Of a DNA stretch of 64,000 nt, positions 1 to 13,280 are shown in pieces. How positions within the stretch are numbered: the stretch's first letter is position 1; each line of letters starts with the position of its first letter. The stretch spans positions 783,596-847,595 of the forward strand of contig NW_024724368.1 of NCBI RefSeq assembly GCF_018991925.1, written 5' to 3'. The notes under the pieces were generated by a model. The model was not told the DNA's origin. It did no database searches and saw only the letters and a list, made by a program, of their open reading frames with translations. A program made the translations under genes and the position numbers. Source of the DNA: Homarus americanus (Eukaryota > Arthropoda > Malacostraca > Decapoda > Nephropidae).

Positions 1-345
1 AAGGTAGGCAGGTATAGACAGGTCTGTCTGTCTCTCTCTCTCTCTTTATCGACAACTGAAAGGTTAGAAAGATTCATGCGTGCACCTTTCACAACTAGGA
101 CCAACTCCCCTTCGTCACAGGAAGTTTGAAAAGCCAACTTTGGTCTTTATTTGGTTTGCCAGGAGTTATATGTTACGGGCGCAGTCAAAAAATATATTGG
201 ACCGGACGGCAGGCGGGCTGCTGTGTGTGTGTGTGTGTGTGTGTGTGTGTTGTGTGGCTAAGTCTAGTGCGTGTTTTATATGTGCTTATATAATCATGTG
301 TGGATACTCCGACAAAGGTGTACAGTTGCATATTCATATGATGTG

Positions 346-822
<477 letters not shown>

Positions 823-1930
823 CACAAGTTAAATTAATATATCTAGCGTCACATTATTCCCTCTAGCGTGATAACAGTCAACGTGAACGAACATGAAGTA
901 TAACAACACAAACTCGTACCCACGATAACTTAACATTATATTCTCCAGAGAGAGATAATGTTAACCTGGAAGTAACATCACACTCTTACGTACGATAACT
1001 TAGATCAAACTTTGCTTTGGGTCTCATCTCAGTGCGGAGTGAGAACAACGTCAAAAATACTCTATCTCTTTCGAATTAACTGTGCGAATCTATATGAAAG
1101 CATTTGTCAATAAACCAATGCCTGTGCTTGCTGTCGACAGTGACTATACTCTGTACAAAAAATTTATATGATTAATGTTAGAAATAGATGCCATACGCCA
1201 TGTGGGTAGAACAGCACTCAGCCAAATCAGAAGGGCAGAACAAAATAAATACCTATTTTTTTAACTAAAGAAATATTAGATAAACTTATTAATTGGAGAC
1301 TTTGTTTACTTTTGCAGTTTATATTATCTTTTGATTTAATATTGTAAACAACATAAATTCAGCAGTTTATATGATACTGAGGTTTCCTACATATAGTTGG
1401 TAATATAAATAATTTCACATAGACTGTGTGTGAAAACCAAGCCTGTGTTAAATTTATTAACTTAAAATCGTAAATAAGATAAAATTAATATTAAATTTTA
1501 AATTATAATATATTGTAAAATAAATAAACTATGAATGAAAATATAATTATAAGTAATTCATCACAAAAAATAAACTTCAAAATATATTAAAATTTCAAAA
1601 CTACAACACAAAGTAAACTCTACCTCATTATTAGAGCTCTCTTACGTCATGGCCATTAGCGTTCAACTCAATAGGGTAACTAACAACGTTTTACAACTTA
1701 ATGATCATCCCGATAACAATTTCTGTAATCAGTAATTAATCCATCTTGTAATGATGGTTTTGGGGTAATCCCTTGGTAATCCTCACTGTAATGAACATGT
1801 ACTGTAAATCCCAATTAAAATTTTGGGTTTATTTTACGGGTAATTAAATTGTCAGTTTTATCGTGTATTCTGTCAGAATTAAACCAGACGTTGAATAATT
1901 AATAGTAGATATGATTAATAAATTAATTAC
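823..1930. other. AT-rich gap, nothing recognised
   Basis: Unique-looking AT-rich DNA with no usable ORF or repeat structure. Confidence 0.6.
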
Positions 1931-1950
1931 GTGTGTGTGTGTGTGTGTGT

Positions 1951-2278
1951 AATAATAATAATAATAATAATTAACGGTTTATTGAAAGAGTATGGCAGCC
2001 GGAAGGCTGAAAATATACAGTACATAATTGGGGAATGGGTCTCTTGACTTACAAACAATATACAAGCAACATAAGCGATACAAATATGATATATAATAAC
2101 TAGGTGGGGAGAAGGTCAAACAGTACAAAAAGTAAGATTGACTGGGAGTGAATACGCTGATTAATTACAAGTTATTGATAATTTTTACAATGGTTGGGAC
2201 TGGGCTGTTCTTATAGCGACCAGTTCGTGCTCGTATGGGCTGGATGCGGTTGTAATGTCGAACAGCAATTCTCGGGCG
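1951..2278 (-). mobile_element. LINE 3' end with ATT tail (copy 1)
   Basis: Read on the - strand, the end of an ORF (HYNRIQPIRARTGRYKNSP then VPTIVKIINNL and stop at 2165-2167) is followed by a 3'UTR with gctgaaaatata and then (TTA)n at 1951-1971. The same protein end and 3'UTR occur at 14.6-15.1 kb, and the same 3'UTR at 45.7 kb, so this is one non-LTR family with a trinucleotide tail. The copy is 5' truncated. Its flanks are (GT)n at 1931-1950 and 2284-2308. Confidence 0.75.
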
Positions 2279-2809
2279 AGGGGTGTGTGTGTGTGTGTGT
2301 GTGTGTGTTCTTTCTCTTTGGCTATTCACTATCTGTCTTCTTCTTCTTCTTCTTCTACGGTTGTTGATGGTGAGGTGGGTGTTAGAGAGGAAGGAGGTGA
2401 GGAGTGGTGAGAAGGTGGGTGGTGAAGAGGAGGTGGGTGGTGGAGAGGAGGTTGGTGGTGAAGAGGAGGTGGGCGATGAGGAGGAGGTGGAGGGTGATGA
2501 GGAGGTGGGTGGGGGTGAGGAAGTTGGTGGTGGTGAGGAACAGGACAAGGAAGGTGTCACCATCATAGCAAGTAATCAATATTGAATTTCAGTTTCAATT
2601 TATGCAGAGGACAAAATATACGAGGATAGATAATCCGCCTTATTCTACATGTAATAAATAGTATTATACATGTATATTTTCCCTGTTGGTGGCAGCAGTT
2701 AGAGATGAGAACTGGAAATATAATTTATTCTCGGCCAGACTCATTATACATAACGACATGCTGTAATGAAGGAGTTGGAAGACTGTGGAGATCATCTTTG
2801 GAGATGCCA

Positions 2810-2810
<1 letters not shown>

Positions 2811-2862
<52 letters not shown>

Positions 2863-2918
2863 GGAGATTTTGTTTTTGATCTTTCACAGTCATAATTGTG
2901 AGGTATATTCTCTCTTTT

Positions 2919-2950
<32 letters not shown>
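2811..2950. repeat. (CT)n and (GA)n runs in inverted arrangement
   Basis: (CT)n at 2814-2860 and (GA)n at 2921-2949 are separated by about 60 bp and could pair as a hairpin. Confidence 0.9.
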
Positions 2951-2951
<1 letters not shown>

Positions 2952-3339
2952 GTTTAATCTCTTAATCATCAGGGCGAGATATTTTGAATAATACACATAT
3001 CAACGTTAACAATTAAACAAGTAGGACCTACAATGTGCAGTTGCGGCCAAAAGTAATCATCCATCCCCTTGCTGCTACTAACTCAAGTTAGTTATTAATT
3101 GAAGAATAAAACAAATACAATGAATTGTTGCTTGATCACTTCCACCATTCTTGAAACAAAAAATACTACTTATTGATAAAAAAAGAATGAATTGTTGGCT
3201 AGAAAGTGGCTTGTCCACCCTGTAATATGTTTATCGAGTTGTGAAAATCAATGCGAGGTAATGAGGTGGTAGTGGCGATGGTGTTCGGCCACTGCTTCAC
3301 ACCCAGCTCAGGATGGACACTAAAGAACTTTGATTGGCG

Positions 3340-3482
3340 AGTCACAGGCAAATTATTGGTTTGCGCGCGGCTGGCTATAAACGTGTCAGAAATTGCAAGG
3401 GAGGTTGAGGTCACCAGGCAGACTGCGAGACGTTGGTAAACACGCTGGGAGAAGTCTGGAAACTTGGGAAACCGGCCGCGGT
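3340..3482 (+). pseudogene. Tc1/mariner transposase N-terminal fragment
   Basis: The + strand encodes a helix-turn-helix: INVSEIAREVEVTRQTARRW, a stop, then TRWEKSGNLGNRPR. That matches the DNA-binding N-terminus of Tc1/mariner transposases (E-I-A-x-x-x-x-V-x-x-x-T-V-x-R-x-x-x-R-W followed by a GR/PR-rich hook). It ends abruptly near 3482. No catalytic DDE region follows and I saw no terminal inverted repeats. Confidence 0.6.
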
Positions 3483-4590
3483 GAGTATTTTTTATTGTTT
3501 GCTGCATTTTATATATTAAAATGGCCAATTTCGGGTGTGTAATGTTAACTAAACATATTTGAGGAGGACACTGGAAAGGCTCTCGAGATTTTGTATGACC
3601 TGTGTTGGTAAATGTATAATATGGACACGAAGTAGTACCTTAAGCTGCGTATTCTTATATTACTCTATTAATTATGTATAGTAAAGTATTACAGAACATG
3701 TATTAATCCTATGTAATATTTCCATTTATTATGCACCATGTTATGTATGTGAATTATCATATTTACATATTATGTATTCAGCTTGTGAATGCTGGCATCT
3801 GTACATGCCAGCGCAGAGTGATACAGAGAGTTGAGATCGCTAGTCCTTATGGTGTGGAAGCCCACTGTCTATTTGTTTCCTCTGTATATCTCCCGTACGA
3901 GAATAAGAACCTATTTTCAAGATAACAAGTGTTTGCGTACACCCTCCGTAGTGTAGAACATTTTGGGGGTATCAAAGACAAACAGAGTAAATATTAAAAA
4001 TAAGTGATTTCCACCCTCGTTTTCAATATTTCTCCTCATATCAACGTTATTATAAATATCTAATTACTATTCTTTAAAACCTGAGCAACAACCCGAGAAA
4101 ATGATAGTGAATTATAACACATTATAATAATCATAAATTATGGGTCCTCATCTATTACTCTTTCAAGCATATAAACCTAAGATAATATAGAGAGAAAAAA
4201 CTTACATCCGTCCTTCCTTTCCTTCTTTCTTGAATTTCCCTGATTTCTTCAACCCCCTTCTCTCTGATGCTCAACTTGCATCTCACGCCAACCGTCCACA
4301 CTCTTCCACAACCCCAACAAATGGCCCTTCCCCAAGTCGAACACTCCCTCTCTCCACCCCACGTGACTTACCGCTCAGAAAGGACCCGGCCAGGCTCAGG
4401 GGTTAGGTGGTGGAGTGGATGACTACTTTTGACTGCGACTGTACATGGGAGTAGTTTACGTTAACGAATATCAGTTTAATGTACAGTAGGTATTACTAGT
4501 TCAATATATATACTAAAGCCCTTGAACTATCAAACATCAATATACGTTAGGTAACTAATCTTTTGGCATTAATATCTCCTCTTGACGTTT
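3483..4590. other. Gap, nothing recognised
   Basis: AT-rich sequence; short chance ORFs only. Confidence 0.55.
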
Positions 4591-5682
4591 CACTAACTCC
4601 CCCCCCCCCCACCTTTTTATCGCCCTTCTCCCCTTTTTATCGCCCTTCTCCTTCCCCCTTTTCATCACCTTTCTTCTCCTCCCTTTTTCACCATTCCTCA
4701 CCTCCCCTTTCTTCTTCCTTCAGCGTCTCACTCCTCCCCTCCCACCACCCCTCTTCCTACTCCTTTTGTTACCACTCACTCTCACTCCCCTGCCACCCTC
4801 TTCATCACTCACCACTCACCTTCCCCTCCCACTCTCTCAAATAATAATGACACCAGTTAACCATAAAAAATATATATGTATTTATTGCTTGCAGATCACC
4901 TTTGCATTTATTACATTCATTAATTTCGTGTTTTTGTTGTTCACTCCGAAGACTAGTGGTGCACGTACTGGCAAGGGACAATCGGCGATCATAATGACTC
5001 ACTCCATGCACTCACTCGGCCTCTTGAACGCAAACCAATGAAAAGATACGAAATTTAATCTTTTTTTTTTATGGTGGAACTGAAAATTAATCACTGCCAA
5101 ATTATGATTTAAATTAGTGTCTCCATTATCCAGAGGGATAAAAAGAAAAGTCATTATCATCATTATTATCATCACCACCGGTACTTCTTCAGTCTTCTGT
5201 CTTTCTTGCAAGTGAGCGGTTACAACTTTTCAGTTTCATTAAACAAACGAGCATTTTTTTTGTCTTTTTTCTCTCATGGGGTTCAGTTTAGAGTCTCCTG
5301 GATCTACCTTCGATGTCTTCTTTTTGTATTATTGTGGAGATCTACCAACCTCAGTGGAAAAGCCCAAGGGTAAAAATGTTCCCTATCGCGCTACTCACAC
5401 GGTCCTTACAGCAGAGTAAGCAACAACCCCCGCACTGCTCCAGAGAGCCAGGCCAAAACATGGAACAGCAACATTCATCTAGGGACTCCCTGTTATTAGG
5501 TGGCGTCCAAGCCCTTAAATAAGTTATTCTCAGACGTGGCTTTGATCTTGGTGAGTCATTATATTATGTGAATTGGCTTTGTAGTCATCCCCATCTTTCC
5601 TGTTTATGGCATATTAAATATAAGTACACCACAAATGAGAAGAAAAATCTGCCAACCTTTAGAAGTTTGTAATACGAGCATA

Positions 5683-7510
5683 TTATAGGTTTGCTGTTGG
5701 GTTGTTTATAAGCCCATGTTCGAGCTGCTCTCTGAAAGCATGTGCTACCTCTGGATCCTCCAGACGCTTAGTATAAAATATCTCTTCTGGAGGCTTGCTG
5801 CCTTCGCTGTTTTGGGGTGACGTGAAGTGAGAGCTTGGACCTGACAAGTCGATGATCAGTGTCAAAGTGGTTTGAGCCACGCTTGGCACGGGTGATGGGG
5901 ACATTTCGGCGATCTCTTTCTCTGACAATGATGTAGTCAATGAGATGCCAGTGTTTGAATCGTGGGTGTTGCCACGAATCCTTGAACTTGTTGGCCTGAC
6001 TAAACAAGGTATTGGTGATAGTGATGTTGTGTGTTGGACACTTGCTGAGGAGGAGTAGGCCGTTCGGATTACACTTGTCTCGTCCATTTTTCCCTATGGT
6101 TCTCTGCCAAATGTTAGCATCTCTGACAACCTTGTCTTCTCTGGGGATAGAGGTTAGCACTATGTCAAGGTCTGCGTAAAAGGCCTCCTTCATATCATCC
6201 TCTGCATCCAGTGTTGGGGCGAATGCACTGATGAAGAAGGCAAGTCGTGATTGATTCAGTGGGACTCCAAGAGTCATGAGGCGCTCGTTGATCCCAATAG
6301 GCATTTCAGTTAGCCTGTGTAGGATGCGTTGGTGGATGGCAAAGCCAACTTCATAAATGCGGTTTCTCTCCGCAGCAGGCTTACCCTTCCAGAATAAGGT
6401 GTAGCCAGACCTCCGTTCTGTTAGCTGACCCTCATCTGGGAGCTGTTTTGCCACAATGGCAGTTCTTCTTTCAGGACGCTCATTTGTGCCAGTATCCAGA
6501 AGGATCCTGACATTTCAGGCACGACTATAAGAGGTTGTATGGTTGGTTTGTTTTTGGTTGGATCAGTGATTTGGGTTGTGTTTTCGACCGCATAAGGATG
6601 ACCTTACTGGGTGCAGGTTGCCCAATCAGCATGTTTTTTTGGGCAGGCTATGTTTAGAGCACCTTTTCTAGCTCCCTCCCTAGATCCCAGTGCATAAACG
6701 ACCATCTTGTCTTTGCCGCCCATTTGCAGAGTTGTGCATGTCCCCTTCGCCACTCGTCCGTCGCCATGAAACTTTTGGGGGGTATAAGGGTTTTGATGAT
6801 GATGAGAGGTATGATGAGCTGGATGATGGGTGCGTATGAGTTGATTTATGTGGTGAGGCTGGAGCGCAGGCTGCAACCACACATCTTGGCTCTCCCTTTT
6901 GCTGATCCGGTGGTGCAAGTGTTGCAACAACTGGGGAGAGGGAGAGTCGCATTGGCCTGCCGATATCCCAGTTTGTTGGGTTTCGCCTTAGTAGCCTGTC
7001 CATTAGGCATTGCATTTGTCCGCCGGTGTAGTTGTTGGGTTTCCATGGTGGTCACCTCTTCCGCCTACACCGCCGTTGGGGTCTTGGAGGTCTGTAAGCA
7101 TGTCTTCCTGATGCAGGGCTCCACCGCAGATTTTTCGTTCTGGGTTTACTCCCGTTGACTTCTACCTGCGAAGGTTAATCCACAAGGCAGCGGGGCTGTG
7201 GTTGGTAGGCGCAAGGACGTGTCCAGAAGCCAGTGGGCCTGTGCGCTCTCCCTCTGAAGTCCACTGCTACTCAGAGAACACCTGCTGATCTAGCCTGGGC
7301 CCACGAGGCACCCAGTTATCGTGTGTTGCCACGAGGAGGAACAGCAGGAGTCTTGATGGTGAGGAGGCTGTGTACTGGCAGAGGAAGACTTATGTAAGTT
7401 GCTTCCCTGTTCGCCACGAGGGCTAGCCAGTGGCGACAGCTGAAAGCGAGAGGGAGCAAACAGTGCTTGCACCTTAAAATTAACATAATGCTGCCACTCT
7501 AGACGCATTC
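5683..7510 (-). mobile_element. LINE 5' region: endonuclease ORF of an RTE-like element
   Basis: The - strand frame 6454-5768 (228 codons) is an APE-type endonuclease: MPIGINERLMTLGVPL, then FYADLDIVLTSIPREDKV, then CNPNGLLLLSKCPTHNITIT, then HPRFKHWHLIDYIIVRERDR and TDHRLVRSKL. The final Asp-His pair of the fold is present. It is the endonuclease type often annotated in animal genomes as craniofacial development protein 2-like. A frameshift at about 5768 continues in the frame ending at 5683 (YTKRLEDPEVAHAFREQLEH), where the copy stops; no RT follows. Upstream, 6604-7055 carries start-proximal sequence (QLHRRTNAMPNGQATKAKP), and 7060-7510 looks like its 5'UTR. A related endonuclease piece is at 51.3 kb and an RT of the same general type at 62.3 kb. 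Confidence 0.8.
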
Positions 7511-8602
7511 ACCACCCTGTGTGTGACTATACACACACACACACGTAAGGCAACTGTTTAATATGCGGAGTACAATAATACATGAGCTAAATGTTACGTG
7601 TAAATTAGTAGAAAAAATGTGTTTATAACAAACACGTCTGCTTTTAAAATGTGAAGTCTGTATTGATTTTCCTGCTCTCAGTTTTTTTCTCGACTAACTG
7701 ACTGGCTGACACACCGCCTGGGATTTATTTAGAGAGTGTAATTAAGATCCTTGGGGTAAAATCTCAATCGCTGCTGAATAATGTTTATCGAGATCATCCC
7801 GGAAACAATATGACGACTCTGCTTTCATGTTTCCCTGGGAGAGGAAACCTTGAGTGCGGTTTGATTTTTCACTTATATTATTTTGTAAATAGTTGATGAC
7901 AGATATGTTATCCATAGAGGGGGAGAGAGAGAGAGAGAGGTGTGGATGGACGAATCGATATATAGATATGCTGATAGATGGACAGATGGTAATAAATTCG
8001 ATAGATACTTATAGGCAGACACATTGAAAAAATGCTGAGATATAAGCAATTACATACACACAGACATAGAAAGTGAGAGAGATGAACTACAATGACAGAC
8101 AAGCAAACATTATGACACATACCCTGTACACACAGTTGGTCGAGTGATCCCGCCCCACCACCAGCGAGACACAAGCTTGTTTTACATATTATTGCAAGTT
8201 TAACATAACAATTATATTTGGAAGAAAAAATATCAGGAAGAGACGACTCTAAGTTCATTACGGTTGTGACGTGCGGCCTATTAGGACCCATGAAATACAA
8301 ATACAATATCAAATGGGTATAATTTATTTTGAAAACTGTAATATTGAAGGAGTATTATATGTTACATGGATATAAGCAAAAAGGGTTTTTGCGTAATCCC
8401 TAAAATGTTCAGGAAATTCTTGTAATTATTACGACTATCAGCATATGTAACCTAACTTAACCTGATATGGTCAATGCGTAGGTTAGATTAGGTTTGGGTG
8501 TAGTGAAATCCTTAGTTATGTAGATTATCAGTAACATCCTATACAATACAGCATATCAATGATTCTGTACGATTTAAAAAACACACGAATTTGAACATGT
8601 TG

Positions 8603-8638
<36 letters not shown>

Positions 8639-8940
8639 CTCCATATCACTCTCACTACCTCCCAACCCAACAACCCGAACCTTTCCTACATGTTTTTAAA
8701 ACTTTTTTTTTTAGAGGAAACAACAACAAAACTCCACCATTTCATTTTCTCAAATACTAAAGCAAAATATGCAAGTGATTAAAAAAACGGAACGCTTATT
8801 AAACACCTTAAAGCAGACAGCTCTTAGGGAATTAATTACCAGGCGACCTGACCCCTAGCGGCCGTGGGGACGGGACTTTCCCTGCTGTATATATTGGCGG
8901 TGGCAGGGAAATCCCCTCACCGATCCCCGGGTGACGCGGC
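7511..8940. other. Gap with small simple repeats
   Basis: Holds (GA)n at 7921-7940, (CA)n at 8605-8636 and a small telomere-like motif; no gene seen. Confidence 0.55.
8447..8493. repeat. Small inverted telomere-like motif
   Basis: aacctaacttaacct and taggttagattaggtt lie head to head with 17 bases between. Confidence 0.5.
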
Positions 8941-8969
8941 CAGGTAATGGTGTGATCATTCTCTCTACA

Positions 8970-9545
8970 GTATTTGTGAAGGAGAGAGAGAAAGAAGGAA
9001 AGAGACTATTACACATTTGCTCCTACTCTCATGTCATTCAAAAAAGAACTAGAAGGATGTGGATAAAGGGAAAGAAAGCCCAAGAAAATGGTAAAATAAT
9101 AAGTAATAGGAAGGCAGAAATAAGGATGAAAGATGGAAAGAGACTTTGGAAAGAGCATCCAACTCATCTCTTCTTGTTCTTAGAGGAATGGAAAGTTAAA
9201 AATAGTTAGCAAGAGAAAGAGAATTAAAGAGAAAGGGAGTTAGTAAACGAGGAAGGCATGAAATAAATATGAAAAGAAAGCAAAGAGGGAGATAGAAAAA
9301 GAAAGGGATGAGGAAATAAGAGAAACAGAGTTTAAGGATAAATACATGAACGTACAGGAGAATGTAAGAAAAATTCAAAGGAGGGGAAAAGGAGATGTAT
9401 TAGATAAAGGAGACGTTAAAAGCGAAATGGAAGTCAAAAGAGAAAGAAATATATAAGTGAAAGGAAGCAAACTAAAATAAACTATACAGGAAGAAAAGGC
9501 AAAGACAGGGGAAAGAGATAAAAGAAAGGGAAGCAAATGCAAAAG
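8970..9545. other. Polypurine tract (+ strand)
   Basis: Almost 600 bp of A/G-rich sequence with few pyrimidines, giving F/L/S-rich ORFs on the other strand. No gene recognised. Confidence 0.85.
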
Positions 9546-9689
9546 AAAAACATGTTTGTAATAGCACCCTTGTATTATAGAAAATTGCATAGCAAAACAC
9601 ACACAGACACACACATATATGTCTCACAACTCGGGTTGCTAGCTGAGAGGTAGCAACCTAGTAGCAAGCCCGTTTGAATACAAGTTTGA

Positions 9690-12240
9690 ATACATTGACC
9701 TCATTATATACATGGTACAAGAAATGGTGGAACAAGAGATTATCCAGCCTTCCTCATCACCCTGGAACTCGCCTCTGTTTCTCGTTCCCAAGAAAGATGG
9801 AGGATGGAGACCAGTCATAAACTTCCGGCAAGTCAATCAAGCAACTGTAGCAGACAGGTTCCCAATGCATCTTCCTAACTGACTTATTACAGTTCTTAGG
9901 AAAAGACAATGCCATCTTCAGTAACCTTGATCTACTAAGCTGGTACCAGCAAATTCCCTTATAAGAGGAATCCCGGAAGGTAACAGCATTCAGTGCACCC
10001 ATGGGACACTTTGAATCCGTAAGAATGCCTTTTGGCTTTAGGAATGTACAGTTCCCTTCACTAGTGCGTTTACAGGGGCTCGTCATATAAACATTACACA
10101 AATCATTATAGATATAAATGATTCCATATACGTTTGATTGTGAGTTTCCTTCTGTCGAATGTAAACAAACACAGAGCTGCCACACTGCACAAAACCTGAC
10201 GAGCCCCTGTAAACGAATTAGTGAAGGAGACTGTACCTCTAACATTGAAAAAAAATATATAAATTTATTTACTGAAATGATAGGTAGCACAGTTTATGTC
10301 TATCTAGATGATCTTATCATAGTAAGCAAAGATGTACAGAAGCATTTCAAGAAACTACGAGAAGTGTTCATCGTGCTTCTGATAACTGTATTGAAAGTAA
10401 AACTTTCCAAATATAAACTTCTTAGATCTAGAATCCAATTTCTAGAACACTTAGTGGATAGCAATGGTATACGTATCGTATATTGTACGATTAATTTAAT
10501 GCAGTGTAGCAATTTCATTGTCCTAACAATGCAATCCAACATCGTAGTTTCCTGGTATAAACAGGATACTACCCTTCTTTAATTTAAAGCTATGCCAAGT
10601 TAGCCTCTCCCTACCACAGCTAATGGCGGAACAACTACAGGATCCATCGTGGTCCAACATAATATATGCCCTAGAATAGGGAGACGAGGTAAATCTACCA
10701 AATTTACCTCTACCACAGTTTCAGCTAAGGCACGATATACTGTATCACTCAGTAAAAACACAGCAAGAGTCAATCTTTCAAATTGTGATTCCTACGTCAC
10801 TAAAGGAAAGCATTCACACCTTCTTTCAATATGCCCCGCAAGCAAGCCATCCAGGGCGAGACAGATGTTTAACAAAAATAAGACAAAAATATTAATGGAA
10901 GGTTATGAGAACAGGACATTGAGAAACACATTGCTAAGTGTTTATCGTATACACAACACAAGAGAACAATGATGGGTCCCACTCCAAAACTACTGTAGAA
11001 TACCCAACGCCAGAACGTCCACGGGATACAGTCGAGATCAACTTTTTACATCTCCCAAAAACCCAGCAAGGTTCTAACTACAGACTTGTGTCTGTTGACC
11101 ATTTCTCCAGATTCGTGGTACTAGTACTATTGCAGAACATGTCTGCCCTTTCTCAATGCCAGGGACGATACTCTCGGATAACGGGACAAATTTTGTGAAT
11201 CAAATCTTAACAGCAATTTGCCAACAGTTCGGAATCACACAAACCTTCACAATGGCCTACCATCCGTCCTCAAGTGGGTTGGTCAAACTTACAAATCGTA
11301 GAATACTAGAGGTTCTCTGATGCACAGTTCCTGGGAGGACTGGCTTCCACAAGAAGCCGCATCCATCAATGGATCACTCAATAGTTTTACAGGCAAATCA
11401 CCATACTACATGATATATGTAGCAGGGCAAATGCTTTCCTTATGAGCAAGTAACAAGAACTCCACAACCAGTGTACTGTACAACATGGATGACTGAGAAA
11501 AAGCAGATCAATGTTTTCACAAGCATCCATGGAAAAATACGAAATATTTAGAAACCTCACGAGCAGAAATGATCTGCAAGCAACGTAAAAACACTAAGCC
11601 TATAAGTCTAGAAATAGGTGACACGGTAATGATTATAGCACCCGAACGCATATCAAAACTTTCGCCCAAATTCTCAAGTCCAAATAGTTTAGCCAACAAC
11701 AAACGTCCCCGACATAGTACATGTAGATATAATATATAGAAAGGCAGCAGAGACTTAGTAGGAACCCCTAATGTCAGTCAATTTGACCCTATTTCTACAA
11801 CTGCTGCTCAACAAAACACAACAATAGACACTATTCATCGTCAAAAATTACGATCAGCAAACAAGAATTTATTATCCTAGCCCCTTGCAGGCATGGCTTA
11901 GATATCACTACTCCTGTTGGCATGGAGATTTATAGCAGTTGCGGCATCCCCATCAAACCGGGAGCTTCAATTGTTCCATGGGGCAAAGTACTTGTGGAAG
12001 ACGTCGTAGCTATCAGTTACCAGCTCCATGGTTTATTACACATTCCTGTGTACCTGAGATGAATACCTGTCCACACTGAAGCAGCTATGCACACCCTACA
12101 AGATCTCGGACAACAACAAAAATTATATACAACCCTTCAACAAACAATCTCGCTACAAAACGTCCGTACGAAGAGTCTTAAGAAATTCACGCACTCCAAG
12201 GATAAAATAAAACGTCTCACGAAGGTAAAGGAGAGAAAGA
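9690..12240 (+). mobile_element. Gypsy-type LTR retrotransposon remnant (RT, integrase, env-like tail)
   Basis: This is a decayed pol region. The RT starts around 9715 with SSPWNSPLFLVPKKDGGWRP and, after frameshifts, reaches MPFGFRN near 10045. A 185-bp MITE is inserted there. RT resumes at about 10275 with the catalytic box VYVYLDDLIIVSKD (10295-10335) and a connection region (LSKYKLLRSRIQFLEHLVDS). The RNase H domain is essentially missing. At 10620-10970 lies the integrase zinc-binding region (ASHPGRDRCLTKIRQKY). From about 11025 comes the integrase core (VEINFLHLPKTQQG, VDHFSRFVVLVLLQN, LSDNGTNFVNQ, AYHPSSSGLVKLTNR). The far 3' end (11885-12240) encodes LLLLAWRFIAVAAS and a Q/L-rich stretch resembling the start of an env-like ORF (low confidence). 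No LTRs were found. Many stops; not functional. Confidence 0.85.
10049..10233 (-). mobile_element. MITE with TA target duplication (copy 1), inside Gypsy pol
   Basis: A 185-bp non-coding element with terminal inverted repeats of about 37 bp (4 mismatches). They begin CAGT (cagttcccttcactagtgcg at the left end) and run to ctcgtca. TA dinucleotides flank both ends (10047-10048 and 10234-10235), the signature of Tc1/mariner-type insertion. It separates the RT peptide MPFGFRN from the YLDD box, so it landed in the retrotransposon. Its interior matches the copy at 14387 in reverse orientation, including tgtgtttg and acattcgacaga. Confidence 0.9.
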
Positions 12241-12720
12241 GTGGCAAAAGATAAAAAGGTAAAAGAAAGAAAAGAGAAAGTAAGAAGCAAAGAGGACAGT
12301 ATAAAGAAAAAAAGTAGATTGAAGAGAAAGAGACATTTTAAATTGGATATTACAGCTGAAATGAAAATAAAGAAAGCAAAAAAAAAACAGAACTAAAGAA
12401 AGAGGGAGACAGTAATAGAGAAAGGAAGAGAAAATATAGAAATGTTAAATAGGAAAGAAGATATAAACAAGAAAGATAAAATGCAAAGATAAAATAGAAA
12501 AAAAATAAAGTGGATGATAGTAACAGAGTGGAGATATTATAAAAGAAATACGAGAGAAAGTTAAAGATAAACGAAATGAAGGTAAAAGAAAATAAAAATG
12601 AAAATAGAAAGGAAAATAAAGTAAAATAAAAAGGAAAGGGGTAAAATAGAGGAAAATAAAATAAAATAGAACGGGATAGAAAGTTGGAAAAGAAAGGGGC
12701 AAGAAAAGGAGCAGGAAAGT
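12225..12720. other. Polypurine tract (+ strand)
   Basis: About 500 bp of A-rich purine sequence directly after the Gypsy remnant. Opposite-strand ORFs (FSFLFSFTF) are artefacts. Confidence 0.85.
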
Positions 12721-12859
12721 CTTGAGACGGCCGACTGTGACGCCAGGTGGACGACGACTGCAAAAAAAAAATGCATCAATCTTAACGCTTTCGTCGCAGG
12801 AGTTTTTTTTCCCCTCCACTCCTGCTGTAGAGAATTTATTTGGAGAAAAAAAGACGTTA

Positions 12860-13280
12860 TTCATTACTAGGTTGAGTATTTCGTGGCGTTTCATGAAGTT
12901 ATTCATCTCAGGGCTAAGTATTTTGGAAGATTCATTTAATTTAGTCGTCTTTGAGGTAAGTATTTCGAGCGACTCATTAACTTATTCATTTCTGAGTTGG
13001 ATATTTCGAACGATTCGTTAACGATACAAATTTTCGAATAATTCAGAGAAAAACGAAAATTAACTTATTCATCTCTACAATGGATTACTCGAAGGTTTCA
13101 TTAACTTACCCGTCAACTAATTAAGTATTTCGTATGATTATTTAACGTTAAATATATTTGCAAAATCGATAAAAATTATACACTAAAAATCATTCATCTC
13201 TCAGGATCAATTCGGTGATTCATCAACGTAACTCATTCCTGGGCTGAGTAATTCAGTGATTAATTTACACTACAAATATT
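12860..13280. repeat. Degenerate tandem repeat of about 42 bp
   Basis: Units alternate a taagtatttcg / gagtatttcg motif with gattcattaacttattcatc, drifting strongly. Read by eye; unit boundaries are approximate. Confidence 0.65.

Noticed and set aside
6724..7158. A 144-codon + strand ORF
   Set aside because: Antisense to the RTE-like LINE 5' region, whose - strand frames show family resemblance.
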